Positions 36,822 through 44,695 of a stretch of 64,000 nt of DNA are shown one piece after another. The stretch is from Nannocystis pusilla (GTDB lineage Bacteria; Myxococcota_A; Polyangia; Nannocystales; Nannocystaceae): assembly GCF_020073745.1 (NCBI RefSeq), contig NZ_JAIRAU010000028.1, forward strand, positions 62,001 through 126,000, in the 5' to 3' direction. Position numbers and translations under genes: made by a program. The notes beneath the pieces were generated by a model that had not been told where the DNA came from, ran no database searches, and worked only from the letters and a program-made list of their open reading frames with translations. Position 1 is the first letter of the stretch, and each line of letters opens with the position of its first letter.

Positions 36822-37472
36822 ATACCCTCACTCTCAATCGTTCTCGTGCTTCGGTCTGTGGATCTTCCGGCAACGCGAGGGCGCCCCGCCGGCCCCTCAC
36901 GCCTGCGGATACCCTCGCCGATGCCGTCGATGAGCCAGCGACGCCCCATTCGGCAGTTCGTCGCCCGGTCATCCTTTTGGCCCATGACGGGCGCCGGTTA
37001 GATGGACCGGACTCAACAGACCGTCAAACACGGGCGAAAGCGGGCCGAGGGCCGGGTTCCTCGCCGCGCCTCGAACGGCGCCGAATCGCGGCGTCCGCCC
37101 GCCCGGGCCGACTCGCGCCGCCCCGGCTCCTCGACGCGCCTCTATTCATTGTTATCTCGCCGCGCGATGGGTCGACGAGCGGCTCCGCTCGCCATGGATT
37201 GGGCGATTGAACGCCATTCGTCGCCGGCGCGTGCTCTCGGCCCATTCATCGCCCGCGCGCGCGGCCGCTCGCGGGCGCCGCGCAGAGGGCTGATACCTAC
37301 GAGAGGCCCCGACGACATGCGCAGCCGCCGCGGGATCGCTGCAATCGACGGGCGGATGAGACGCGCACAAACGCCCCGGCGACCGCGCTGCATGCGTGCG
37401 ATCCGCCGGGGTGCGGTGACGCGATTCGCGATCGCGGGCGTATCGGGTCGCGCTCGCGCTCCGCCGGCGGCG
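36822..37472. other. Intergenic region
   Basis: About 650 bp between two leftward genes. A small hairpin (CGAGCG-GCTC-CGCTCG) is present near 37174. Frames crossing it are Arg-rich artefacts. No gene, RNA or repeat recognised. Confidence 0.4.
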
Positions 37473-38591
37473 TCACATGCGAATCACTTCGCCGCGGTGG
37501 TAGCTGAGCTTGCGGCCCTCGGGGTCGAACACGTAGACGCAGTCGTCCTCGCCGACGCTCGCGGCCTTGTGCACGCCTGGCTCGAACAGCAGGAAGGAGC
37601 GCTGGTTGAGGCCGACGCACGCGTGGTGGCGGAAGCGGCGCGCGAGGTAGGCGAGGTTGTCGGGGTCGTCGGTCTGGATCCGCTCGGTGCAGTGCGGGAA
37701 CAGCTGGATGTCGCGCACGAGCGCCAGGCCGCGGTCGTACAGCTGGAAGTCGCGGCGCTTGGTGGCGAAGTCGTTGTAGATGATGACGCGCTCGCACAGC
37801 ACCATCGCGCCGGCCGACATCGCCACCAGCTGGGTGCCGCGGCGGAGCGCCTCGGCGAGGACGTCGCGCAGGCGGAAGAACCGCAGGGCGTCGAGCAGGA
37901 GGTCGAGGTGACCGCCGAACAGGATGATGCTGTTGGCCGCGAGGATCCGCCGCTCGAGCCGCTCCTGCGCGGCCCGCCAGGCCGGGTCGTAGGCCAGGCC
38001 GACGGCGTCGAACGTGCGCTGCTCGATCTGGTCGAGCAGGTCGACCAGGTGATCGTCGTTGGCCTCGAGGGTGTCGAGCGCGTGCCGCAGCTCGCGCGAC
38101 AGCGTGTAGCGCAGCAGCCGTCCGCCGGTGCCGTAGTGGCCCTGCGCGCCGGCCAGGCGGGCCACGGTGATCGCCGGGTCTTCGCGCTTGGCGACCGCGA
38201 GGGTCCGGCGGAACAGCGAGATCAGGTGGGCGTTGTGCTCGAGGTAGAAGGCCCGCGCCATCTCGGCGATCCGCCGCTCCTCGTGCCACGCGGCCAGCAG
38301 CCGCGGGGCCGTGCGCGCCAGCCCGCGGACCTCGTGCAGCAGCGAGAGGTTGACCAGCGTCTGGTCGTAGCCGCCCTCGTAGTGCGAGTGCAGGCCGATG
38401 TTGTTGAGCGACCGCTTGACGTGGGCCTCGTCGTGCTCGCCGTCGCCCCAGGCGGCGGTGACGAGCAGGGTGCGCCGCGAGCGGGCGACCTGGGGGTCTT
38501 CGTGCCGCGACGACAGCAGCAGCGGCGCCGCCATCTGCACCAGCACGTCGACGGTCTCGGCATTGCCATTGAACAGAACCGCGCCTCGCAT
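37473..38591 (-). CDS. Peptidase S51-like / class I glutamine-amidotransferase-like protein
   Basis: A 372-residue cytoplasmic protein. The C-terminal part carries the S51 nucleophile elbow in QLVAMSAGAMVLCERVIIYN (Ser259) together with NSIILFGGHLDLLLDALRFF, the place of the substrate-binding and oxyanion elements in dipeptidase E/cyanophycinase-like proteins. A long helical N-terminal region (EVRGLARTAPRLLAAWHEER) is not usual in small dipeptidases, so this is a larger family member with an extra domain. The His partner cannot be assigned firmly; HHACVG near residue 330 is one candidate. The start at MRGAVLFNGNAE follows a non-homologous Arg-rich extension in the open frame. Confidence 0.72.
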   Translation of the reverse strand: MRGAVLFNGNAETVDVLVQMAAPLLLSSRHEDPQVARSRRTLLVTAAWGDGEHDEAHVKRSLNNIGLHSHYEGGYDQTLVNLSLLHEVRGLARTAPRLLAAWHEERRIAEMARAFYLEHNAHLISLFRRTLAVAKREDPAITVARLAGAQGHYGTGGRLLRYTLSRELRHALDTLEANDDHLVDLLDQIEQRTFDAVGLAYDPAWRAAQERLERRILAANSIILFGGHLDLLLDALRFFRLRDVLAEALRRGTQLVAMSAGAMVLCERVIIYNDFATKRRDFQLYDRGLALVRDIQLFPHCTERIQTDDPDNLAYLARRFRHHACVGLNQRSFLLFEPGVHKAASVGEDDCVYVFDPEGRKLSYHRGEVIRM

Positions 38592-38750
38592 GGGGCCGGG
38601 ATGGTAGCGCAATTCGCCGGCCGCGAGGCCGCGCCCGCGCCGCCGGGCCCGCGCGGACCGCGACGTCGGCAAGGCCCGGACCCCTCTTTGAAGACGACGC
38701 CCGGCACTGACGATTGTCGCGTTCGTCGGCGACGCATTGGCCCCACCGGC

Positions 38751-39380
38751 TCAGGGCGGCGCGCCCTGGGCGATCCACGCCTCGATGAGGTCGAGGTCCC
38801 TGTCGAGCAGGAGGTCGCTCGGCGGCATGCGCTTGCCCTTGCCGCCGACCTCGTCGTGGGTGCCGGCGATCTTGTGCCACAGGTAGCTCTCGTCCGGCTG
38901 CCCGGGCTCGACCAGGGCCATCGACTTCACGTCGTCCGCGCGTTCACGAACGATACTCTCGTAGGCGCGGCCGACCCCGAGGTCGGGGGACGGATCGCCG
39001 TCGCCGTGGCAGGTGCAATAATCGGAGAAGATCGGCTGAATGTCGCTCTCGAAATCGAGGGCGTGCTCGTCGTCGTCCTCGTCCGTGGTGCCGCCCGTGG
39101 TCGTGCCGCTGGTGGTCGTACCCGTCGATGGCTCGGGCTCGACGGCGCCGGTGGTGGTGCCCGGCCCGGTCGTCTGCGGCTCGCCGGTGGAGCTCGAGGT
39201 GGCGTCGCCCGTCGCGTCGGCGGTGCCCGTGGTCGGCGCGACGATCGTCGCGGTCGTCTCCGCCGCGGTGGTCGCCATACCGGCGCCCGCCGAGACGCCG
39301 CTGCCGTCGTAGACGCAAGCGACGAGGGCGACGCCCGGGAGGACGAGCCGCGCCATGCGGATGAGGGGGAGGCGAATCAT
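38751..39380 (-). CDS. Lipoprotein with planctomycete-type cytochrome-like domain
   Basis: A 209-residue lipoprotein. Lipobox ALVAC is followed by a Thr/Ser/Gly stalk and a C-terminal domain of about 100 residues: DIQPIFSDYCTCHGDGDP, SMALVEPGQPDESYLWHKI, GKRMPPSDLLLDRDLDLIEA, WIAQGAPP. This is the pattern of small cytochrome-c-like domains of planctomycete type. The heme motif reads C-x-C-H rather than CxxCH, so attachment may be single-Cys or atypical. It probably sits in the periplasm or at the surface. The stalk is GTC/ACC-biased and repetitive. Start at MIRLPLIRMARL; an internal Met at 39356 is an alternative. Confidence 0.78.
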   Translation of the reverse strand: MIRLPLIRMARLVLPGVALVACVYDGSGVSAGAGMATTAAETTATIVAPTTGTADATGDATSSSTGEPQTTGPGTTTGAVEPEPSTGTTTSGTTTGGTTDEDDDEHALDFESDIQPIFSDYCTCHGDGDPSPDLGVGRAYESIVRERADDVKSMALVEPGQPDESYLWHKIAGTHDEVGGKGKRMPPSDLLLDRDLDLIEAWIAQGAPP

Positions 39381-39797
39381 CACAGTCAACGTATCGCCGC
39401 TCGCGGGCCGCGCCAGCGCCGACCGCCGGCGCTGTGACGCGGCGCGGCGACCTCGCGGGCGCCCGCGCGCCGTCGCCGTGGTCGGGCGCACCGTCGACGG
39501 GCGCTCGCGCGATCGCCAATGTGGGCACGGCCGCGACGGTCAATCCACTGACATGTTCCGAGAGACATCTATGATGACGCGACGAGAGGGCTCGCATGGC
39601 CGGCGGACCGCGGTTCGCCGCGGACGAGGGCGGCGACAGGAGCACGCCGATCGCGACATGGCGGCATTTCGAGACCCGCCGGCCGCACGGCCCGCGCGGC
39701 TCATGACATGGCCTTCAGGACAGGAGGTGCCGCGCCGACTCACACGGCACGACATCGGCCGCGTGCCCTCGCCACGCCGCGTCGGCGGCGCCGCGTC
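39381..39797. other. Intergenic region with imperfect palindrome
   Basis: About 415 bp with no supported gene. It contains ATGTTCCGAGAGACAT (39552-39567) and a weaker ATGGCCTTCAGGACA near 39708, apparently diverged members of the palindrome family. Confidence 0.5.
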
Positions 39798-40586
39798 TCA
39801 GCGCTCCGGCTCGAACTGCACGCGCCAGGGGATCACCGCCAGCTCGCCCGAGGTGGTCGGCGCGAACGCGGTGTTGCCGATGACCTCGAGCACGCAGGCG
39901 CCGACCTCGGGGGCCTCGCGGATGTTCTCGACGATCGCCGCGGCCCGCACCCGGCCGTCGCCGGAGATGGCGATCTCGAGCGCGACCCGCCCGCGCAGCG
40001 TCAGGCGCTGCGCGAGCGAGCGGCGATAGCAGTCGCGCAGGTCGTCGCGGCGGGCCGCCATCACGAGGACGACGTTCGCCTGGTCGAGCGGGTCGACGCC
40101 GGTGAGGCTGGGCTCGGGGCGCGGCCGGCACAGCGCGGGCTCGGCGGTGCAGCCCCGGCGCATGAACTCGGCCGAGTCGGGCGCGCCGACGCCGGCCGCG
40201 GCGGAGATGCACGAAGGGGCATGTCCTCCGAGACAGGCCGAGACGTAGAGCGAGGTCGCGGCGGCCGGGTCGCGCTCGAGGCCCTCGCCGCGGTCCCACG
40301 CGCGCGCCAGGGCGGCGCAGCCGAACGGGTTGGCGAGGTCGCACGCGCGCCGGAAGTACGCCGCCGCCAGCGGCAGCTCGCCGAGCTCGCGGTACTGCGT
40401 CCCCACCTCGACGCAGGCCGCCCCGTCGCCGCCGTCGCAGCGGTTTGTGAGCACGTCGTACGCGCTCGGCGGCGGCAACGGCTCGGCCTCGGACTCCATG
40501 GGCACCGCACACCCGGACACGAGCGACAGGACCGCCGTCGCCAGCGTCACCTGCCGAGAGCGCGAGCTCCACATGTTTCGCAGCAT
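39798..40586 (-). CDS. Sel1-like repeat lipoprotein with AgmX/PglI C-terminal domain
   Basis: A 262-residue lipoprotein. Lipobox LVSGC is followed by Sel1-like repeats (CDGGDGAACVEVGTQYRELG, YFRRACDLANPFGCAALARA, LYVSACLGGHAPSCIS). Next comes a TonB-like domain of AgmX/PglI type (VVLVMAARRDDLRDCYRRSL, LRGRVALEIAISGDGRVRAA, CVLEVIGNTAFAP). Related proteins in myxobacteria are linked to gliding-motility complexes, but this is homology only. A member of the palindrome family (40222-40235, TGTC-CTCCGA-GACA) lies inside the coding region at the third Sel1-type segment. Start taken at MLRNMWSSRS; MWSSRS four codons downstream is possible. Confidence 0.78.
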   Translation of the reverse strand: MLRNMWSSRSRQVTLATAVLSLVSGCAVPMESEAEPLPPPSAYDVLTNRCDGGDGAACVEVGTQYRELGELPLAAAYFRRACDLANPFGCAALARAWDRGEGLERDPAAATSLYVSACLGGHAPSCISAAAGVGAPDSAEFMRRGCTAEPALCRPRPEPSLTGVDPLDQANVVLVMAARRDDLRDCYRRSLAQRLTLRGRVALEIAISGDGRVRAAAIVENIREAPEVGACVLEVIGNTAFAPTTSGELAVIPWRVQFEPER

Positions 40587-40940
40587 GCCACGCCTGGCCG
40601 TGGTCGGCGACGCCGTCGTCGTCATGCCGGCGCTGCGCGGCTCGCGGCCTGCGTCCGAGATCGTCGGCCCGCGCCCCCAGGAGGGTGCGCAGAGTCGCCC
40701 CCAGGTCCGATGAACGGCGCCCACGAGCAGGGTTCGCCGCGGTCCCGCATCGGTGCCGGTCCTGCAGTCCGCGCGGTCGACGCTCGCCAGCGCAGCGGAC
40801 GGGCACGAGGGCCGGCGATCGGCCGCTCGAGCCCCGGCGCACGAGGCATCGGTCTGCCCGTCGAGCGGCAGCACTTCCCGGCTGCGAGGCGGTCACCCGC
40901 GGCGACGCTCGCCCGTCGCTCGCACGCCTGCCGCCCGCGA
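40587..40940. other. Intergenic region
   Basis: About 350 bp between two leftward lipoprotein genes. No gene, RNA or repeat recognised. Confidence 0.4.
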
Positions 40941-41741
40941 TCACTTCGGCGCCAGCTTGGCCCGCGGGTACAGCACGATCTCGATGCGGCGGTTCTTCGC
41001 CTTCGACTTGCTGTTCGGGCGGTACTGGCCGAACGCGACCGCGGCCAGGCGCGCCGGATCGACCTTCGCCTCGTCCTGCAGGTAGTGCACGACGGTCAGC
41101 GCGCGCGCGGCCGACAGCTCCCAGTTGGTGATGAAGGGCAGCACCGCGTCGCTGCCGGCCGGCGGCTCCTCGGCCTTGACCTTGCCGCCCTTCTTGCCCT
41201 TCGGCGCCTCGACCTTCGGCGCGGGCGGCGGGCCCTTCGGCTTGCGCACCACGATCGGCGAGTCGTCGGTGTGGCCCTGCACCCAGATCTGCTTGTCGTC
41301 GATGTCCTTGAGCGCCGCGCCGACCTCCGCCAGCACCTTGCGGCCGTTGTCGGTGAGGTCGGCCTCGCCGACGGGGAACAGGATCTTGTCGACCAGCTCG
41401 ACGCGCACCGCCCCGTCCTCGGTGGTCACGTCGCCGAACTTGCCGACGACCTCGGCGAGCTTGGTCTGCAGCGCCGCGGCCTCGTCGGCCTTGGCCTTGA
41501 GCTCCGACTCCGACTTGCGGAGCGCCTCGCTCTCCGCCTTCTGCTCGTCGAGCGCGCGCTTGGTGTCCGCCAGCTCCTGCTCGAGCTCCTGCACGCGCGG
41601 GTCCGGGCCGCGCTCCGTTTCGGGCGCGGGCCCCGGGGCCGACCCGGCTGCTCGCTGCGCGCCGGGTTGCTGCGCGCCGCAGGCGGGGACTGCCACGAAT
41701 GCCGCGACGGCGATGACTGCACGGAGATGCTTGATCGGCAT
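40941..41741 (-). CDS. OmpA-family lipoprotein
   Basis: A 266-residue lipoprotein. Signal and lipobox AVPAC are followed by a coiled coil (about 48-100: RVQELEQELADTKRALDEQK). The C-terminal OmpA-like domain contains LFPVGEADLTDNGRKVLAEV, IWVQGHTDDSPI, NWELSAARALTVVHYLQDEA and AFGQYRPNSKSKAKNRRIEI, the peptidoglycan-binding set. A Lys/Pro-rich insertion sits between GHTDDSP and the NWELS helix. It probably tethers the outer membrane to peptidoglycan, similar to Pal/MotB-type proteins. The gene is divergent from the graspetide operon, so their promoters share a 700-bp region. Confidence 0.88.
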   Translation of the reverse strand: MPIKHLRAVIAVAAFVAVPACGAQQPGAQRAAGSAPGPAPETERGPDPRVQELEQELADTKRALDEQKAESEALRKSESELKAKADEAAALQTKLAEVVGKFGDVTTEDGAVRVELVDKILFPVGEADLTDNGRKVLAEVGAALKDIDDKQIWVQGHTDDSPIVVRKPKGPPPAPKVEAPKGKKGGKVKAEEPPAGSDAVLPFITNWELSAARALTVVHYLQDEAKVDPARLAAVAFGQYRPNSKSKAKNRRIEIVLYPRAKLAPK

Positions 41742-41929
41742 GCGCCGAGGGTAGCCCGAACCGCGTCTGCGGCGGGAGCCCGCGATCGTCGAACGGTCCG
41801 CGGGGCCGCGGTCGGGGTCCACGGCCCGCACACCCGAGTTCACCTGGTAGTCACTGGCAGATTCGCCGACGACGCCTCGATCGTCGACTATGGTGATTTG
41901 CGATGATCCGCCTCCTCGCACAAACCGTA

Positions 41930-41990
41930 TGTCCGCGGACAGGCCCGATCGGACGTCCGCTCGCTGAAAACCCGCCTATGTCCGCCGACA
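41930..41990. repeat. Two palindromes in ~49-bp direct repeat
   Basis: TGTCCGCGGACA (41930-41941) is a perfect 12-bp palindrome. TGTC-CGCC-GACA (41979-41990) is its neighbour; each is followed by GGCCCG-C/A-TCGGAC. Repeat spacing is 49 bp. Confidence 0.8.
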
Positions 41991-42249
41991 GGCCCGCTCG
42001 GACACGCCAGCCGCAGAAATCGGGTGACGTCGATCACACCAATGATTTCCGCGAATGTGTGCTCGACGCGCGCGGGGAGATCCACGCTTCGCGTTCGCCG
42101 CACAATGCGCGGTCCCCACCATTCGAGCGGAGATACACACATAGCACTCCCGAAATTGCGCTCGATCTGCTTCCATGTGGGGGCGTAGAGCCGCAGAAAA
42201 ACCGGCGTTGCGAGCGGGTCTGCGCCATCCCTGCGGCCGGATCACCGAT

Positions 42250-42289
42250 ATCGGTCGAGTCCGATGTGACCTCGGCGGACTCGACCGAT
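42250..42289. promoter_or_regulatory. 13-bp perfect inverted repeat upstream of graspetide precursor
   Basis: ATCGGTCGAGTCC (42250-42262) and GGACTCGACCGAT (42277-42289) are perfectly complementary with a 14-nt loop. It lies about 150 bp before the precursor ATG. The following run is A-rich on the plus strand, so it is not an ordinary intrinsic terminator in that direction. It could be an operator or an RNA hairpin. Confidence 0.6.
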
Positions 42290-42440
42290 GAAAAAATCAT
42301 GGTGCCGCGACGCGACCGATCGTGCATTCTCAGCACCTCGCCGGCGGCGCGAATGTCGCCTCCGCGAGGGCGTGTTCGTCGCATCGCGGCGACCTGTGAT
42401 TTCCTTTGTTCATTACCAGCAAATAGAGAGAGAACGAACA

Positions 42441-42662
42441 ATGAAGAACGACAAGAAGAGCAAGAAGCAGTTGAAGGACCTGTTCATCGAGGACCTCGGC
42501 CAGGTCACCGGCGGCAAGGGCCCGATCTTCACGACTCAAGCCATCGGCGAGGAGGGCCCCGAGGCCACCACGCTCGCCATCGGCGAGGAGGAGCCGATCT
42601 ACACCACCCTCGCCGTCGGCGAGGAGGACAACGCCACCACCAAGGCGCTGGGCGAGGAGTAG
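42441..42662 (+). CDS. Graspetide (plesiocin-like, group 2) precursor peptide
   Basis: A 73-residue precursor. The leader (1-25) contains LFIEDLGQVTGG; the LFIEDL element is the known recognition motif for ATP-grasp ligases of plesiocin-type graspetides, and Gly-Gly is the cleavage site of C39 peptidases. The core has four repeats of the TTxxxxEE type: TTQAIGEE (31-38), TTLAIGEE (43-50), TTLAVGEE (55-62), TTKALGEE (66-73), with spacings of 12, 12 and 11 residues. In plesiocin, Thr side chains are linked to acidic side chains by the ligase. Here each Thr-Thr/Glu-Glu block should form a two-ester hairpin unit. The gene is first in a rightward operon. Confidence 0.93.
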   Translation: MKNDKKSKKQLKDLFIEDLGQVTGGKGPIFTTQAIGEEGPEATTLAIGEEEPIYTTLAVGEEDNATTKALGEE

Positions 42663-42751
42663 TCCTTCGCACCGCCGGGGGGCGGTCCGCTGCCCCCCGG
42701 CACCTCGCAATCGAGCCTTCATCTCCTCTTCCCTTCCCGAATTTTCCCGCC

Positions 42752-43687
42752 ATGTCCGATTCCCCGATCGTCATCGTCGGCGCGCTCGCGGACCCGCACG
42801 CGCGCGCCATCTACGAGGGAGTGCGCGCGCGCGGCTGCGAGCCGGTGGTGCTCGACGCCCAGCGCTTCCCCGAGGACCTGCCGATCGCGCTGGGCGAGGC
42901 GCCCGACGCGGTCGTGATCGAGGGCCGGCGCGTGGGTCGGCCGGCGTCGGTCTACGTGCGCAGCCTCTACCAGAGCCCGGCGGCCTACGGCGTCGACGCC
43001 GACGAGGCGATGAAGGAGGACTGGCGCCGCACCACGCTGGCGTTCCGCGAGCGGTCGACGCTGCTGTCGGCGATCTTGCTGCGCTGGGAGGCGCTCGGCT
43101 CGGCGACCTACAACCCGACGTCGCTCTCGCACAACATCACCAAGCCGTTCCAGCTGACGCTGCTGCAGGCGGCCGGCCTGCCGGTGCCGGCCACCCTGTG
43201 GAGCAACGATCCCGCGGCCGTGCGCGCGTTCTGCAGCGAGCACGAGGCGGTGTACAAGCCGGTGGCCGGCGGCGCCGCCACGCGCAAGGTCGAGGCGAAG
43301 GACCTCACCGACGAGCGGCTCGGCAAGCTCCAGGCCGCTCCGGTGTGCTTCCAGGAGCTGCTGCCCGGCGACGACGTGCGCGTGTACGTGATCGACGGCC
43401 GGGTCGTGTGCGCCCTGCGGATCGTCACCGACGCGATCGACTTCCGCCAGCACGAGCAGCGCATCGAGGCGATCGCGCTCGACGACCAGGTCGCGCGCGA
43501 GTGCGTACGCGCGGCCGAGGTCATCGGCCTGCGCTACACCGGCATGGACATCAAGGCCGACCGCCACGGGCGCTACAAGATCCTCGAGCTGAACCCCTCG
43601 GCGATGTTCCTCGGGTTCGAGCAGCGCGCGGGCGTCGACATCCGCGGGCCGCTGTGCGACGCTCTCGTCGCTCATCGGTCCGCGTGA
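42752..43687 (+). CDS. ATP-grasp macrocyclase (graspetide ligase)
   Basis: A 311-residue ATP-grasp ligase of the RimK/graspetide type. The N-terminal half (IVIVGALADPHARAIYEGVR, VYVRSLYQSPAAYGVDADEA) binds the precursor. The ATP-grasp fold appears at KPFQLTLLQAAGLPVPATLW, YKPVAGGAATRKVEAKDL, CFQELLPGDDVRVYVIDGRV, and the metal/ATP site LRYTGMDIKADRHGRYKIL with ELNPSAMF. It would activate Glu side chains of the core as acyl-phosphates and form ester bonds to Thr. The leader motif LFIEDL upstream matches the ligase group. It is separated from the precursor by 89 nt, with no clear ribosome site. Confidence 0.9.
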   Translation: MSDSPIVIVGALADPHARAIYEGVRARGCEPVVLDAQRFPEDLPIALGEAPDAVVIEGRRVGRPASVYVRSLYQSPAAYGVDADEAMKEDWRRTTLAFRERSTLLSAILLRWEALGSATYNPTSLSHNITKPFQLTLLQAAGLPVPATLWSNDPAAVRAFCSEHEAVYKPVAGGAATRKVEAKDLTDERLGKLQAAPVCFQELLPGDDVRVYVIDGRVVCALRIVTDAIDFRQHEQRIEAIALDDQVARECVRAAEVIGLRYTGMDIKADRHGRYKILELNPSAMFLGFEQRAGVDIRGPLCDALVAHRSA

Positions 43688-43715
43688 GCGACCGGCGCGG
43701 AGCGCGGGAGACACG

Positions 43716-44681
43716 GTGACCGAGCCCAGCACGAGCGAGGCAGCGACGACCGCGGCGGCGCGGCGCGTCATCTTCCGCGACGCGGCGCTCGAGGCCCATC
43801 GCCGCGCGTCGCGGCCGGGGCACCCGCTGCACATCGTGCCCTCGTGGACGCGCTGGGCCGTGACGGTCACGCTGGCGCTGGTCGGCGCCGGCCTGGTGTT
43901 CGCCGCCACAGTGCGCGTCGGCGAGTACGCCGAGGGCCGCGCCGTGGTCCGCCGCGAGGGCCGGCTCGTCGTCACCACCTCGGCGCCGGGCACCGTGCAG
44001 CACATCCCGGTGCGGCTCGGCCAGCGCGTCGCCGCCGGCGAGGTGCTCGTGCGCCTCGACGACGCCTCGCAACGGGCCGAGCTGCAGCGGGTCGAGCGGG
44101 AGTACGAGCAGCGCCTGGTCGAGCTGCTGCGCGAGCCGGCCGACGACACCCGGCGCGAGCGGCTGGCCGCGCTCGACGGTCAGCTGCAGCTCGCGCGCGC
44201 GCGGGCGGCCGAGCGCTCGGTGGTCGCGCCGGAGCCGGGCGTGGTGTCCGACGTGCGCGTGCGGCCGGGGCAAGCGCTCGCGCCCGGCGACGCCGTCGTC
44301 GCCGTCGAGCAGGACAGCGCCCAGACCGTCGTCGTCGGCCTGTTCCCCGGCCACTACCGGCCGCTGCTCGGCGCCGCCGAGACGCGGCTGACGCTCGCGC
44401 TCGAGGGCTTCCCCGACAGCCGCCAGGACGTCGTCGTGCGCTCGGTCGCCGACGAGGTCGTCGGCCCCGCCGAGGCCATGCGTTACCTCGGGCGCGACCG
44501 CGAGGGTGCGCTCGCGCTCGACGGTCCGGTCGTGGTCGTCGTCACCGTCTTGCCGTCCGACACCTTCGTCGCCGACGGCACCGAGTACCGCGTCTACGAC
44601 GGCATGCAGGGCACGCTCGAGGCCAAGGTGCGCTCGGCGACCATCCTCGAGACCCTGGTCCCGGCCCTGCAGCACTTCTAG
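43716..44681 (+). CDS. HlyD-like membrane fusion protein (graspetide export)
   Basis: A 321-residue membrane fusion protein. One transmembrane helix at about 47-66 (WAVTVTLALVGAGLVFAATV) separates a short cytoplasmic N-terminus from a periplasmic part. A lipoyl/biotinyl-like half appears at GTVQHIPVRLGQRVAAGEVL and VVAPEPGVVSDVRVRPGQAL, with a short coiled hairpin (about 115-155). GTG start with GGGAG five nt upstream. It lies between the ligase and exporter genes, so it should link the C39 ABC transporter to an outer-membrane channel. No TolC-like gene is present in the window. Confidence 0.88.
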   Translation: MTEPSTSEAATTAAARRVIFRDAALEAHRRASRPGHPLHIVPSWTRWAVTVTLALVGAGLVFAATVRVGEYAEGRAVVRREGRLVVTTSAPGTVQHIPVRLGQRVAAGEVLVRLDDASQRAELQRVEREYEQRLVELLREPADDTRRERLAALDGQLQLARARAAERSVVAPEPGVVSDVRVRPGQALAPGDAVVAVEQDSAQTVVVGLFPGHYRPLLGAAETRLTLALEGFPDSRQDVVVRSVADEVVGPAEAMRYLGRDREGALALDGPVVVVVTVLPSDTFVADGTEYRVYDGMQGTLEAKVRSATILETLVPALQHF

Positions 44682-44695
44682 GATCGGCGCCCGCC

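Larger units (their letters stand above)
41742..42440. other. Divergent regulatory region upstream of the graspetide operon
   Basis: About 700 bp of below-average GC for this window. It holds two ~49-bp direct repeats with palindromes (41930 and 41979) and a 13-bp inverted repeat (42250-42289). It ends in a purine-rich ATAGAGAGAGAACGAACA just before the precursor ATG, which may serve as a weak ribosome site. No gene is supported. Confidence 0.6.

Noticed and set aside
35538-37001. A 487-codon plus-strand frame opposite the helical-repeat gene
   Set aside because: It is a regular antisense of the repeated codons. The minus strand has a ribosome site, a Met start and protein-like composition.
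42441-42662. Microviridin-type precursor
   Set aside because: The core lacks TxKYPSD; it carries repeated TTxxxxEE instead, which fits the plesiocin-type group.
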